A stretch of DNA of 64,000 bases from Haematobia irritans (Eukaryota; Arthropoda; Insecta; Diptera; Muscidae), in assembly GCF_050003625.1 (NCBI RefSeq), contig NC_134398.1, positions 84,197,983-84,261,982 on the forward strand, written 5' to 3'. Shown here one piece after another: positions 1-10,859 of this stretch; position 1 is the stretch's first letter; each line of letters opens with the position of its first letter. Below the pieces are notes generated by a model, which did no database searches, was not told where the DNA came from, and saw only the letters and a program-made list of their open reading frames with translations. The position numbers were made by a program, and so were the translations under genes.

Positions 1-225
1 GGGACGCTATGTCGTCTTAGTTTTACCTTAACCAAAATTACATACACGTTAAGAAAAAAACACAAACTTCTTTAGGAATATTTTTTTTTTTGCGTGCATA
101 TTCTATATAGAATTGAAGTCGATATTTTAATATGTTTCAAATTGAAATGTCAAAGTTATGATTGTAGACAATAAAATGGTTCAATTCATCCCATATTCTA
201 GCCATAAAACAAATCTTCATCATTA
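1..225. other. AT-rich sequence, nothing recognised
   Basis: AT-rich sequence left of the TA dinucleotide (224-225) that flanks the first family A element. No coding, RNA or repeat end is recognised here. Confidence 0.6.
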
Positions 226-1463
226 CACTGTTAGAAAAATATGTTTTTCATATGTTCCGATATAAACAAAATGTGTTTCGGGCACGATTTTAAACCACAA
301 TATATTTAAGTGCGAACATGTAATTTTCCTAAACTAACACTAAATGTTTGGGACATCTATGTTAATATGTTAGAATATATTATGTTTGGGGCATGAATGT
401 TTCATAAAAATCATATGTGTGAATACAAACATATATAAATTTACAAATTTCAACTAAACATGCATATGTTGTGATATTTTATTCAAAGCGACAGAGAGAG
501 TATAGAGAGAAATTGAGATGGAAACCGGGAGAGTTGACGAAAGATATCAATATAACACAGCAAAAGAGTCAAAAGAGAACAATTTCTGTAAAACCGCTTG
601 TATGTTGTTTCGGAAAATTGTTTTATGATAAGGCCAAAAATTTGATATGTTTAAGTCTAAATATTATTTAATTTGAATAAAGAGAATATACATTCTGAAC
701 CAAGAGAATAGACATTTGAAAAACAAACAGCTTATGTTTTCGCCTTGAGAGCAGCATTTTATGTATGTGTGGACATGTGTTTTGTTTATCATTTTGGCAT
801 TATTTTTTTCTTGGTTCGTTAAAAGAAATCAGGGGTCTTCATAAAAATAACGAAAGGGCACTATACTCTTTTTAGAGTTGGGACGGTAAAATGAAATAAG
901 GAGGAAATAGTGAAAAAATACACAGTAAAATGTAAAAAAACAAAGTTTAGTTTCTCTTTATTAAAAAGTAGTCCACGAGGAGTTGACGGACACCATCAAA
1001 TATAAAAGCGGGCATTAAGTTCGACTTTTACAGCTAAAACAATTTAAAAAGTTTATTTTCTTTAAAATGAATTATTAAAGAAAAATAAAAGGAATTTTAG
1101 AGCGATGGTGTTAAATGCTAGTAAAAAACTGTTCACTCCTAAATAAATTTATGTTTATAGTATAAAATTATGTATGTATGTTTATACTCGACTCCACGTT
1201 CTTCTTTTGTTAGTTTTTGAATTCCTTCCAAATTTTAAAGTTTTGTACAAAAACAGTTTTTTATTACAAGATTGTTATTTTTGCAATAAAAAATAATATT
1301 TTATCCAAAAATCATTCAATTTCGTTTATATCAAGCACTGTTACTGACTATAAATCTTTAATAACGCACATTTCGATGTTTCATTTTAAAAAATTAATAT
1401 AGTATAAATATAAATGTGTAAATTAAAAAAAAAAAAAAAAAAAACAAAAAAAAATGTTCGGTC

Positions 1464-1516
1464 GGAGCAGACCCTTTGCATGCAAGGCAGACATGCTAAC
1501 CACTGCTCCACGTGGC
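1464..1516 (-). repeat. tRNA-like segment (degenerate Pol III promoter)
   Basis: Read on the minus strand, an A-box-like run (TGGAGCAGTGGTTAGCATG, about 1494-1512) is followed by a degenerate B-box region. The segment lacks a convincing cloverleaf and lies inside family A, so it is tRNA-derived repeat sequence and not a tRNA gene. Confidence 0.5.
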
Positions 1517-1630
1517 AAACAAATGTATGTTTCTGTTAAATAATGTTATGTTTGCATGGGCTCGTGGGCGCTGCAAACTATGCTATATAAATGTAACTTA
1601 AAACGATAATTAACTGCTGGTGACTATAAC

Positions 1631-1703
1631 AGCTACGTAGCCCAGTGGATAGTGTGTTGGCTTACAAACTGTATGGTCCTCGGTTCGATTCTCCGTGCAG
1701 GCG
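1631..1703 (+). repeat. tRNA-like segment with A and B boxes
   Basis: An A-box-like TAGCCCAGTGGATAGTG and a B-box GGTTCGATTCTCC (from 1682) sit at tRNA spacing. The stretch CTTACAAACTGTATGGTCC matches the corresponding part of the tRNA-like segments in the A copies at 46851 and 51177, so it is inherited with the element. No CCA-ready acceptor stem pairing is seen. Confidence 0.6.
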
Positions 1704-2014
1704 AAAGGTAAAATTTAAAAAATTTATAAAAGTGAATAATTTCTTCAACATTATTTGTATTACAGAGAAAGGTGCCAATAACTAAAAAATTTCGTGGAAG
1801 TGAAAATTACGAGTATGTTAGGGAATGAGCACAATCGTGTTTGGGAAAAATTCTTCCAAGCATATAATATTTTTGGCTCAAAATGCTTCCAAACATATAA
1901 TATGTTCACATAAAACAAACATATTAATGTTTCGGCAGTATGCAATAATATATGTGCTTCCTGCAAAATATGTTTGGAACATATGTTAAAGAAGCGATTT
2001 TTTTTGAGGGTGTA

Positions 2015-2499
2015 GAAGTTGCGATACGATTATAGCCAACCCACCATTTCTATATCATTGTGGAATTTGAGCTCCATGCCAAATGTTTTATTCCACGACT
2101 TTGTTTTCATTGTTCGATTGAAGAATTGAATGCGCTGCGCCTCCCGAAGCCATATCCTTCTATCTGAAAACAAATTCGAAAAGATTTGAACTCTTTTAAA
2201 GAGTAGGGTCAGGGGAAGTCTGGCACAAAAACTGAATTACTGATTAATCACTCCGTGTTTCCACATACGGGACACGTACATTTCACAAAAAAAAAATCGG
2301 ACTACTTGCTTTTTCGTTTATATAGAGAAATAGGGCGGGTATGTAGATGTAAAACGGACCGGCTTAACAAACGTCGGGTAGGGGGTGTTCCCTTTCAACC
2401 AATTTTTTGTTTTTTAATTGTTCTGTATACAAATCGTTGGACAATCTTCTACATTTCCTGTGAATTTCAAGTGTGGTTTGTCAAAGGAGGTATACTTCT
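2015..2499. other. Unassigned spacer
   Basis: Non-repetitive-looking AT-rich sequence between family A and the mitochondrial insertion. The plus-strand open frame at 2255-2572 has low-complexity composition, resembles no known protein and runs into the mitochondrial copy, so it is not called. Confidence 0.5.
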
Positions 2500-2850
2500 C
2501 CTCACTATAATTTTAAATCACACTAATGCTATAGGAAATATAATAAACAAAAACCAAATAAATATTATTTGATACTTATAAAATATTAATATGTTATAAC
2601 CTCTAATTAAAAAAATAAAACTTTATAAAACTAAAGGCAATCTAACTTCATAAGAAATAGTTTGTGCAACAGCTCGTAATCCACCTAATAATGCATAATT
2701 TGAATTAGAAGATCATCCTGCAATTATAACTGTATAAACACCTAAACTAGTACAATATAAAAAAATAATAAACCTAAATTAAAAGAAAATAATTTAATAA
2801 ATATAGGTATACATATTATACATATATATATACTCATGTTTTCAATCAGG
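2500..2850 (-). pseudogene. Nuclear mitochondrial insertion: ND1 fragment
   Basis: Translated on the minus strand with the invertebrate mitochondrial code (TGA = Trp), the stretch from about 2735 down to 2650 reads [20 protein letters not shown], a conserved core of NADH dehydrogenase subunit 1. Flanking pieces also read as ND1: GVYTV before it, and FIFLI, FYKYQ and FP.ALVWF after it. Frameshifts and stops break the frame at both ends, and the insertion passes directly into nuclear repeat sequence (GTGAGTG repeats from 2880). ND1 normally acts in respiratory complex I in the mitochondrial inner membrane; this copy cannot be translated by cytoplasmic ribosomes. The outer limits are approximate. 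Confidence 0.85.
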
Positions 2851-2874
2851 TTCTATAGGTAAATTACTCATAAA

Positions 2875-3040
2875 ATTATTCGTGAGTCACGACATTTAAA
2901 AGATTTTTGTGCGTTCGTGAGTACAAATTTTCTTTTCGTGAGCGTCCTACCAAAAATATCGTGCATGAGTGTGCGTGAATAAGATTTGTCCGTCGTGAGT
3001 GTGCGTGAGCAAAATATTACTCACGTGCACACCTCTAATT
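2875..3040. repeat. GTGAGTG-type degenerate short repeat
   Basis: A run of imperfect repeats of words such as CGTGAGTGTGCGTGAG and its complement. The same kind of sequence recurs at 7125-7250, 7885-8045 and, much longer, at 36075-36760. Confidence 0.6.
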
Positions 3041-3872
3041 TAGAACCTACTTTCTAATAACAAATGTTCTTTTATATAAATCTTTTCATTCTATTAATTT
3101 TTTTGGCAGACAATTTGAAATTATAACTGCGACTTGTGCGACATCTATACGGTTCACACTTGTTGTTTTTTGTAGAAGAGCGCTTTTCGTTCTCTTGTAT
3201 TTTTATTCTCTCTGCCGATAGGGGAATGAGTGTTGCCATAATTTACATAATTGAAAATTTATAAACTCAAACACATTATTAGAGATCGTGTCGCAGACGG
3301 AACTTTTACGCAAAGACAATAAACTCTAGGAAGATAGGAAATTGGCTACTGAGGAGATCAAACCATTTACCGTGTTAGTTTCATACTTTCCGTTTATCGA
3401 ACCAAACGCGTATACGACTAGTATTGACATAGCATTAAAATGCAAATAAAAAGAAATTAAGTGCACGAAATAAATTTCCATAAAGGGGAAAATGTAATTT
3501 TTTGTTGTTGCCTAAAATGTAACATTAGGGCTGTTTTCTTTTTGAACTGGTTGCAACATTTGTATGGGATTCGTTGCACTGGTGTTCTATCCAGAGCATC
3601 TATCTGTGCAAGTCGCACCAGAGTCACCATGATATGCGAATTTTCTAGTTGTCAAAATATGAAATTGGCAACTAAAGTAATGCTGGGAAAGGAACACATC
3701 TCAAGTGAATGTCACATACAGAAAAGAAGAAGAAACGAAAGAAAAAGTAAATAAACAAATACAAAATATTTGTTTGGATTTTGTGATATTATCGTGCCGC
3801 TACAAAAATTGATGTATTCTTCCCAAGCTCTCAAAATTGATAAAAAATAGATGCAGTTAATTATGCTATTGT

Positions 3873-3878
3873 TTTAAT
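3873..3878 (-). terminator. Candidate polyadenylation signal (ATTAAA)
   Basis: On the minus strand ATTAAA lies about 58 bases past the stop codon of the candidate last exon of the MIF4G gene. It is a common variant signal, but such hexamers are frequent in AT-rich DNA. Confidence 0.35.
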
Positions 3879-3935
3879 CATTAGTGCTAGTGGACGCAAG
3901 AGTATGAAAAGAAAATAACATTCCCCTGTATCGAA

Positions 3936-4136
3936 TCATGAGGAAATATCTGGAGACCCAACTTTAGCTGTAACATCTCTAACAACTTCCAATAAACGAA
4001 CCTTCATGGAAATGGCAACGCTTTCATTTGGACTATTCGTCAAAGATAATCGACCAGGCCTTGTCTCTATGATTCTCTGTTTTTGGAATAATTCAATAAA
4101 ATGCGTTAGTAGGCATTTGAGAGTAATAATCAATTC
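3936..4136 (-). CDS. Candidate terminal exon of the MIF4G-domain gene
   Basis: Minus-strand frame of 66 residues ending in TGA at 3936-3938. It is preceded by an acceptor (AAATTTAG before 4136) in phase 0, matching the phase-0 donor at 5650. Codon use and residue composition (for example MKVRLLEVVRDVTAK) look protein-like, and an ATTAAA follows. If joined, the protein ends after 437 residues, which leaves the MIF4G region (about 140 residues) shorter than the usual 200 or so. The exon lies between inverted-repeat arms. Alternatives: an alternative last exon, an exon of another gene, or an exon captured from a transposon. I recognise no homologue from memory. Confidence 0.45.
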   Translation of the reverse strand, partial: ELIITLKCLLTHFIELFQKQRIIETRPGRLSLTNSPNESVAISMKVRLLEVVRDVTAKVGSPDISS

Positions 4137-4795
4137 CTAAATTTTTATATTTATATATCAAATTGTTTTTGTAACGTAGTCTACATATAGTAGTAAAATA
4201 TATACTTAGTATTAAGGTGTAATTATATGTCAAGTTTTTGCAGTCCTTGATTGTAGTCCTAATTATTTTTATATTTTTTTAAAGTAAATTTAATGTAATT
4301 CTTTATTTTGAGTATCCGTGTAACCGAATATGGCCATTTCGGCTTGGTTGTAAAATGAGTTAAATAAATAAAATGACCGGCAATAATTATAATTAACTTA
4401 TTGAAAAGCAAAATATCGATGGTTTTAAAGTAGGGATATCATAAAAATGAGAAATAATCGCTCTTGAGTTTTAATTAATCTCTTATTTGTTTAAATATAA
4501 ATTTTCAACCATCTTTTTTTATTTGTAAACAATAAATTTTATTTTGACAGCTGGGGGACCAAGTGTTGCCAATCAAAATCGAAATTTGAACTGAAACCAT
4601 TTTTGCGTTTTCTTTTAGCTCTGGTCAACAGTGCAGAAAGAAAATAGCCCTATTGTTTCATTAAGAAAATTAAGTTTTTCATTTAAAAAAAATAAAAATG
4701 AAAAACAAATGCAAAAATTACATTTACATAGTAAATGCAACATTTGGTGTGACGCAAGCCACTTTCCTATCTTCCTAGAGTTTGTTGTCTTTGCT

Positions 4796-5649
4796 TTTAC
4801 AGTTTTATGAAAACATTAAAGAAAACTTCGTTGGTCCAAAATTTCGTTTCGTAGAATTACATTTTTTTGTGCAACAACTAACATAATATACATAATTAAT
4901 GGAATATTTCAACTAAAACGTATCATTTAGTTATACACTCAAAGAACTTTGTTAATAGAAATAGAAAGGCATTCTAAACAGAAAAAAGTCTGCTGAAAAA
5001 GGGAAAGCAATCATTGTTTGCTAAAACTTGCCTCAAAACTTTTTTAAATTTGGCTGAAAATAACAAAAGAAAAACTGGGGTTTCTATAGAACATTAACTG
5101 CAATATATTTGCTATAAGTCTTTGCTCAAAAATGTTCGCAGGTCATTTTCGGAAGCTTTTAAGAGAGTTCGAGGGCTGGTATTCAGAAAAACTACTATAT
5201 TTTTGGTTAACATTTTAAATTCTAAAAATGTTACGAATTGTTGTTCACTACACCGTCTTTTTCTATGAGTGTCGTTTTAAAGACGTTTCCTATGTTTAAA
5301 AGCTTTTGAAAATTGCGGCTAAATTGCTAATTATTGTTTGACCTTGGTGGGTCATTGAAAATTGTCCGATACAGTGTTCAATGTTCGAATTAAAATTGTC
5401 GCATTATTAGTTAAATAATTCATTTCAAGGTAGATAATTTTACTCAAATGATGCGCACGGTATTTTTCTTCAAAATTTTCAGTTTAAAACATTTAAAGGG
5501 GTTAGATCACCCAGAAATGGTCAAAAAGGGTACTCAGAAATTGTCACCATTCCATGAAATTAAGTTTTAATTGTTCTATTCAATGCTGATGTTGAACTAC
5601 AGGCCTTAATGCTATATACGAATTTTAGATGCGAATTTTAGATGCTTAC
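4796..5649 (-). other. Intron 4 remainder, AT-rich
   Basis: Intronic sequence between the donor at 5649 and the inverted-repeat segment. I looked for a further MIF4G exon on the minus strand and saw none with both splice sites and an open frame. Confidence 0.55.
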
Positions 5650-6183
5650 CTTTTCTCTTTCTTGATACCATTGGCGACACGTGTTAAGCAAAGCCTCTAA
5701 AAATGTCTCTTTTTGCTCCTTCGCTATGATGTTAAGGCAAAGGCGAGCAATGGGCAAGGCAAAACGACGACCCTCTACAGCCCGTTTAATGAAGTGTGAT
5801 GTCAATTCCATGAGACTGCGCGAATTCAGCTTATTTGGATCCTCCAAGGCTGTATCGACCAATGCTTGAATTTCCGGGGGAAATGGTCCTATATCGGTTA
5901 CCTCGTTTCCTAATCCCAAACCGAGACCTGCAATGCCACGGGTTAGAGCATCGGCCGATGATAGCGACTTGGAGCGTTGCAATGGAGAAATGTTCATAGC
6001 AATGTAAGGATCCATGGGTCCATTACTCATCTGATTGTTGGCCATTATATAGGGATTCATGTTGTTCATTTGCTGTTTATAATTCTGATTGAGATTGTTG
6101 TTCATTTGGACCATATTCATTTGCCCCTTATTGTGATGTATCTTCTGAGGCTCGGGAGCAAATTTAACGCGGTTTGCAGTTGC
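5650..6183 (-). CDS. MIF4G-domain protein, exon 4 (start of MIF4G region)
   Basis: Encodes model residues 194-371. An Asn/Gln/Met-rich stretch (MNNNLNQNYKQQMNNMNPY) and a Ser-rich linker (RSKSLSSADALTRG) are followed by a helical region from PPEIQALVDTALEDP to LLNTCRQWYQEREK. That region has the HEAT-like helix pattern of MIF4G domains, found in eIF4G, CTIF, PAIP1 and MIF4GD, which bind eIF4A or mRNA-translation and decay partners in the cytoplasm. The acceptor (TTTTTTCTCCAG before 6183) and donor (AAAAG then GTAAGC at 5649) are both strong and both phase 0. CTIF-like or MIF4GD-like identity is inferred from the helix motif only. Confidence 0.85.
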
Positions 6184-6245
6184 CTGGAGAAAAAACAAAA
6201 CAAAGTTATCAACATAAATTCGCATTGTCACCAATTTGAGCATAC

Positions 6246-6562
6246 ATGCAGTATATTGCCACTGGAGGGAGAATTTATTAGAGGCACTTGTTGTGAAACT
6301 CCACCATGGGTCATGTGGCCTATTTGCATGGGATGAGAGTGAGTAACCAGTATCGGTCGATGACCACCCCCGCCACCAGGCATGTGATGGGCCTTATGAT
6401 TTATGGTACCCAATGGTAGGCTACCAACGGATAATCCAGCTTGTCGTCGGTTAACCATCGCATTATTGGCCGCTACATATTGCATTTGTTGTTGCAAACC
6501 AGTTGGCGAGTTAGGAAAGACCATTGATGAACTGGATGAATGTTGTAGATTGTAGTTAAGCT
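6246..6562 (-). CDS. MIF4G-domain protein, exon 3
   Basis: Encodes residues 88-193: a Ser run (HSSSSSM), Gln- and Asn-rich sequence (GLQQQMQYVAANNAMVN), a Gly run (MPGGGGGHRP) and a His-rich tail (HSHPMQIGHMTHGG). This is disordered, low-complexity sequence as expected for the N-terminal region of a translation-factor adaptor. The acceptor ATCTCTTTTCAG lies before 6562 in phase 1, matching exon 2; the donor CTGCAT then GTATGC at 6245 is phase 0. The next intron is only 62 bases, typical of flies. Confidence 0.85.
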
Positions 6563-6884
6563 CTGAAAAGAGATCATAACAATTACATTGGACTTGTTAG
6601 AATATTGCATCGTAATTTAAAGTAGAGGATATATTACTATATACCAATAGAAAAAAGGGAAGCTCTGAAGTCAATTTATCCTTATTTTTAGTGTTTTAGT
6701 TAAAATTTTCTCAATATGAAAAAGTTTCCTTCACTTTAAGAATTTATGTTTACTTTTGTTACATGACCTAAAAAAGAGTAAATATGTAACACACAAATGA
6801 AGCATACAAAGTATTCAATATTTTCTAATATTTGACACATTTGTCCACGTAAAATCCTAAGGACATTTTTATAAATTCTCTTCG

Positions 6885-7120
6885 TCTTTATACCCTCCAC
6901 CATAGTATGGGGGTATACTAACGTTGTCATTCCGTTTATAACATATCGAAATATTGGACTCACACCCTAACGGTATATATATATTTTGGGTGGTGATGAA
7001 ATTCGGTCGAGCTATGTCCGTCCGGTTCTCTGTGGAAATTATTCTAACTTCCATACGAAATAAGCTATCGACTTTGTAGAAGTAGTTGTTATTGATGTAG
7101 GTCGGATGGTATCGTGAAAA
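6885..7120 (-). repeat. Family K end fragment
   Basis: Starts TATACCCTCCACCATAGTAT and keeps the TTGTCATTCCGTTT, AACATATCGAAATATT and AGCTATCGACTT blocks of the K copies at 49346 and 51805, ending near GTAGGTCGGATGGTAT. It is a one-ended fragment, so the rest was lost or never inserted. Confidence 0.75.
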
Positions 7121-7124
7121 AATC

Positions 7125-7250
7125 CAAAGCAACTCTCGTGAATGTGCGTAAATGGGACTAAACAAATATTTCGTGCGTGACACACGGTTCCTGAATGTGC
7201 GGGAATAAAATTTCTGCAAAATCATGCTAAGGCTCATCGTGCTTAATTCT
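7125..7250. repeat. GTGAGTG-type degenerate short repeat
   Basis: Imperfect CTCGTGAATGTGCG, CGTGCGTGACACACG and CTGAATGTGCGGGAAT units, the same repeat type as at 2875 and 36075. Confidence 0.5.
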
Positions 7251-7316
7251 TACTCGCATGCTTATCACGTCTATTATATGAATAACTGAAATTAATTTAG
7301 CTGGGTAACTACACTG

Positions 7317-7831
7317 CACTGAAAAAAAAACAGTGAACCCACCAGGAAGAAAACTTTCGGTTAGTTTTAGAAAATTTTAAAATTTTTTAGAAAATTTTAA
7401 CTAAACAGTATTACTAACGCTAGCATCACACCGATATCACAAAAATAAGTAAATATTTTTCGACAAATTCAAGAAAATTTATTAGACATAATTAGGTTTT
7501 TTCACTTATTAAAGAAAATTTTGTAGTTGGAGGAAAAAATTGGAGTTCAAAATTGCAAGAATGTCTTTAGTGCCATACGAAGTTCATGATGAACGCATTT
7601 GTAGTAAAATTTACAAATTTTAAGAAATATTGAACTATTTTGTGGAAGACACGAATTTAGTTAATCTTTATTCTTCATTTGTGTACATTTTTTTCCTCGT
7701 TTTTAGTTAATTTAACTAACGTACACAAAAATTATTAGAGTAGAAGAAACTTTCTCCAAACATAATAATTCCATGAACTCAAATAAAGTTAAATTGGCTT
7801 TAGTGAAATAGAGAGTTCACTTTTTTTAGTG
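7317..7831. mobile_element. Family G non-coding element, short form (G1)
   Basis: Ends CACTGAAAAAAAAACAGTG at 7317 and the inverted TTCACTTTTTTTAGTG to 7831. TA follows the right end, as at the right end of G4. The 515-bp interior is non-coding. It shares GTGAACCCACCAGGAAG and ATGTCTTTAGTGCCATACG with G2, G3 and G4, but lacks the H palindrome and the ribozyme insert carried by G3 and G4. Confidence 0.7.
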
Positions 7832-7884
7832 TATATTCTATTTTTGAATTTTGTTCATTCCCTGTTCAATCCCGTTTGGAAAAT

Positions 7885-8045
7885 CTTACGTGAGTGTCTT
7901 GAAAAGTAGTTATTTTATGTGAATACTGCTTTCACTTCATGAATATGCGTGAGTGTGAGAGGTTACCAAACATCACGTGCGTGAATAATCATGTTGATTC
8001 GTGAATCTGTGTGAGTGAAATTTCACTCACGCGCTCAACTCTAGA
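7885..8045. repeat. GTGAGTG-type degenerate short repeat
   Basis: Imperfect repeats of ACGTGAGTG, GCGTGAGTGTGAG and CACGTGCGTGAAT. It lies 54 bases from the right end of G1. Confidence 0.5.
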
Positions 8046-8235
8046 TTCAAGCATATATATTTTCAGAATTTGTTCAAACAATAATTTATTTGTATTGTGC
8101 AAACAAACAGTATAACCTCGCTAATCCGGACAAATATAGTTTCGATCCATTTCCGGACTACAGTACAAAAAACTTTAACTACCTTATTTGTTGGGCTTAA
8201 ATTAGCATAAAGTTTTTGAGACGCATGTGATAATA

Positions 8236-9168
8236 AAGGGTGATTTGTTAAGAGCTTGATAACTTTTTTTTTAAAAAAACGCATAAAATTTGCAAAATCT
8301 CATCGGTTCTTTATTTGAAACGTTAGATTGGTCCATGACATTTACTTTTTGAAGATAATTTCATTTAAATGTTGACCGCGGCTGCGTCTTAGGTGGTCCA
8401 TTCGGAAAGTCCAATTTTGGGCAACTTTTTCGAGCATTTCGGCCGGAATAGCCCGAATTTCTTCGGAAATGTTGTCTTCCAAAGCTGGAATAGTTGCTGG
8501 CTTATTTCTGTAGACTTTAGACTTGACGTAGCCCCACAAAAAATAGTCTAAAGGCGTCAAATCGCATGATCTTGGTGGCCAACTTACCGGTCCATTTCTT
8601 GAGATGAATTGTTCTCCGAAGTTTTCCCTCAAAATGGCCATAGAATCGCGAGCTGTGTGGCATGTAGCGCCATCTTGTTGAAACCACATGTCAACCAAGT
8701 TCAGTTCTTCCATTTTTGGCAACAAAAAGTTTGTTAGCATCGAACGATAGCGATCGCCATTCACCGTAACGTTGCGTCCAACAGCATCTTTGAAAAAATA
8801 CGGTCCAATGATTCCACCAGCGTACAAACCACACCAAACAGTGCATTTTTCGGGATGCATGGGCAGTTCTTGAACGGCTTCTGGTTGCTCTTCACTCCAA
8901 ATGCGGCAATTTTGCTTATTTACGTAGCCATTCAACCAGAAATGAGCCTCATCGCTGAACAAAATTTGTCGATAAAAAAAGCGGATTTTCTGCCACTGAT
9001 TTTGGTAATAAAATTCAATGATTTGCAAGCGTTGCTCGTTAATAAGTCTATTCATGATGAAATGTCAAAGCATACTGAGCATCTTTCTCTTTGACACCAT
9101 GTCTGAAATCCCACGTGATCTGTCAAATACTAATGCATGAAAATCCTAACCTCAAAAGAATCACCCTT
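8236..9168 (-). mobile_element. Tc1/mariner-superfamily element, internally deleted
   Basis: Inverted ends AAGGGTGATT (8236) and AATCACCCTT (to 9168) are flanked by the TA target duplication at 8234-8235 and 9169-9170. At 933 bp it is several hundred bases shorter than an autonomous member because the front of the transposase gene is deleted. Confidence 0.9.
8342..9055 (-). pseudogene. Tc1/mariner transposase lacking its DNA-binding half
   Basis: An open 237-residue frame. Residues 1-20 (MNRLINEQRLQIIEFYYQNQ) are the family N-terminus and then join directly to the catalytic domain (FYRQILFSDEAHFW). Two catalytic Asp are visible, in LFSDEAHF and WFQQDGATCHTA, with the third in PPRSCDLTPLDYFLWG, giving a D-D-D set with 36 residues between the second Asp and the CDL Asp. 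In full-length relatives the missing part holds the helix-turn-helix domains (about 120-130 residues, from memory). The junction is in frame and the rest has no stop, so a catalytic-domain-only protein could be made; without DNA binding it should not transpose. Confidence 0.85.
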
Positions 9169-10143
9169 TATGTTTGGATGCAAACACATTTCTAGTAACA
9201 TATTCATAATAATTTACTGACAGTTTATCGAAGGATTTGTATGGTATAGTAGTTTTAATGTTCAATTTTTAAAATTTTTATGAATACTGGGAATATGTGT
9301 TGCGATATCTTAATCAGAGAGCGAGAGAAACAGAAAGAAATAGAAACAATAGATTTTGATGGAAAAAAATTAATGTTTATACTCAACATTTGACAAATAA
9401 TTTTTAATTACAGTAAGAACACAATACTTCCAAATATATTATTTTTTTGGGTCAAAGTGCTTCCAAATGTACGAGAATTCTATGTTCACATGAAACAAGT
9501 TACACTGAAAAATTTTCCGTAGTTAAATTAACGCTAAATTTAATTTATATTGCAAAAATTATTCGTTTTTACACTGGTAGAAAACTGCTTCGTACTATTA
9601 ACGAACGGGCTTCGTTGATATTTTTCGTTAATATAACGAAATTTTTCGTTATAAGAACGAAAGTGATCGTTAATACAATGAAATCAATCGTAAAAATACA
9701 TTTTTGTATTTTTGTTTTTCGTTATATTAATGAAATACGTTTCGTTAATATTACGAATATAAACTTTGTATTTTTTTTCGAGAATTAGAATAAAAATTTT
9801 TGCAAAGATGGAATTATTATAATCATTTGCATATAGAGAGAAACTTTTGGAAAGTTTTAGCTTTTAACACCTTATATATACTCCCAAACTGGAATTGAAA
9901 ATTTCATTTATAAAACGAATGTAATCGTTAATATAACGATATGGATCGTTAAAAAAATACATTTAAAATTGGTATCTTTCGTCATATTAATGAGATATGT
10001 TCGTTAATAGTACGAATGGGACTTTGAGTATTTCTGTCTCTCTATACTATCTCTAATACGTCTCTCCATACTCTCTATCTCTCTAATACGTCTGTGGCGT
10101 CTTTGTAATGTGTACATACACATGTATACATGACAATAAGCAC

Positions 10144-10859
10144 CCCTTCAGTTCTTGGGACTGGTCCCAAACCGGTTGATTCACCTGTCCTTTATAGCCG
10201 GTACAGGTCCTTCAACTGGTTAGGTGACCGGTGAAATTAACATGGGGTTGTCATAGGAAGGGTCAATTGACCCCCACATAGATACCTACAAACCAATCCT
10301 TTAACCGGTTGTTTTCAACCCACCAATTAACCAGTTCAAATAGACATGTTAGAGAGACAGTTCTAAAAAAACAAATTTTTCCACCAATTTTACTTCTTAT
10401 TTTTATCAATGTTTTTTTTAATTGTCTTATGTTATTTTATCTAATTTTTACAATTTGAAAAACTTTTTCGCTCCGGCCAGGTTTTGAACCTGGGTTTACT
10501 GGCAGCATAACAAAACGCCTTAACGCATTCAGCCACAAACACCATTGAACACCCAGCGTTGAAACGTCAATTTAAATGTTTGTGATATTGGTAGAAAATG
10601 AACAAATGTAGGGAAAATATAACTGAAAAAAAAATCTAAAAATAGAACTGTCCCTGTTATAGATGCAAAAGGGCCAGAAATGTGTTAATTAACCCTGTGA
10701 TAGAGACATTTGAACCGGTTAGGGGATAGGTTCATTGTGGTCTAGAGACAAATTCATGAAGTGGCTACCAATTGGCTAAATACAACCAGTCCCATGACCG
10801 GTATAAAATTCCAATTGCTTGGAAAAAGGGGTCAATTGGCACCAAAAAAAACTGAAGGG
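10144..10859. mobile_element. MITE with CCCTTCAGTT ends inside element J
   Basis: Inverted ends CCCTTCAGTT (10144-10153) and AACTGAAGGG (10850-10859). Subterminal sequence is GC-richer and rich in ACCGGTT and GGTCCC words (GGGACTGGTCCCAAACCGG), resembling element L at 23513. It encloses a minus-strand tRNA-like segment. No target duplication is clear. Confidence 0.65.
10471..10545 (-). repeat. tRNA-like segment with A and B boxes
   Basis: On the minus strand, TGGCTGAATGCGTTAAGG (A-box region) and AGGTTCAAAACCTGG (B box with its stem) are spaced as in a tRNA of the long-variable-arm type. The context is inside a MITE, so it is probably tRNA-derived repeat and not a gene. Confidence 0.55.

Larger units (their letters stand above)
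226..2012 (-). mobile_element. Family A TA-flanked element, long composite copy
   Basis: The ends are imperfect inverted repeats: CACTGTTAGAAAAATATG at 226 and the complement of CACCCTCAAAAAAAATCGC ending at 2012. A TA dinucleotide lies on each side (224-225 and 2013-2014), as expected for Tc1/mariner-type integration. The outer parts are rich in ATATGTTTGG words and match, inverted, the copies at 46285 and 50665. The interior is longer than in those copies and holds a minus-strand tRNA-like segment near 1464-1516, a plus-strand one at 1631-1703, and about 230 bp (870-1100) that recurs inverted at 59500-59695. It carries no transposase. It may be a composite of two insertions. Confidence 0.6.
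3312..4795. repeat. Segment bounded by ~35-40-bp inverted repeats
   Basis: The sequence from 3312 (AAAGACAATAAACTCTAGG and the bases after it) is repeated in inverted orientation ending near 4793, with about 35 of 40 bases matching. A second inner pair (a TAGGGCT.TTTTCTTT word near 3525 and its complement near 4645) is also inverted. The arms enclose the candidate last exon of the MIF4G gene. This may be a transposon remnant, two opposed insertions of one family, or an old inverted duplication. No target-site duplication is recognised. Confidence 0.5.

Noticed and set aside
2255..2572. Plus-strand frame of 105 codons
   Set aside because: Overlaps the mitochondrial ND1 copy on the opposite strand; composition is not protein-like.
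3461..3754. Plus-strand frame of 97 codons
   Set aside because: Cys/Lys-rich, no splice context, lies inside the inverted-repeat segment and resembles no protein.
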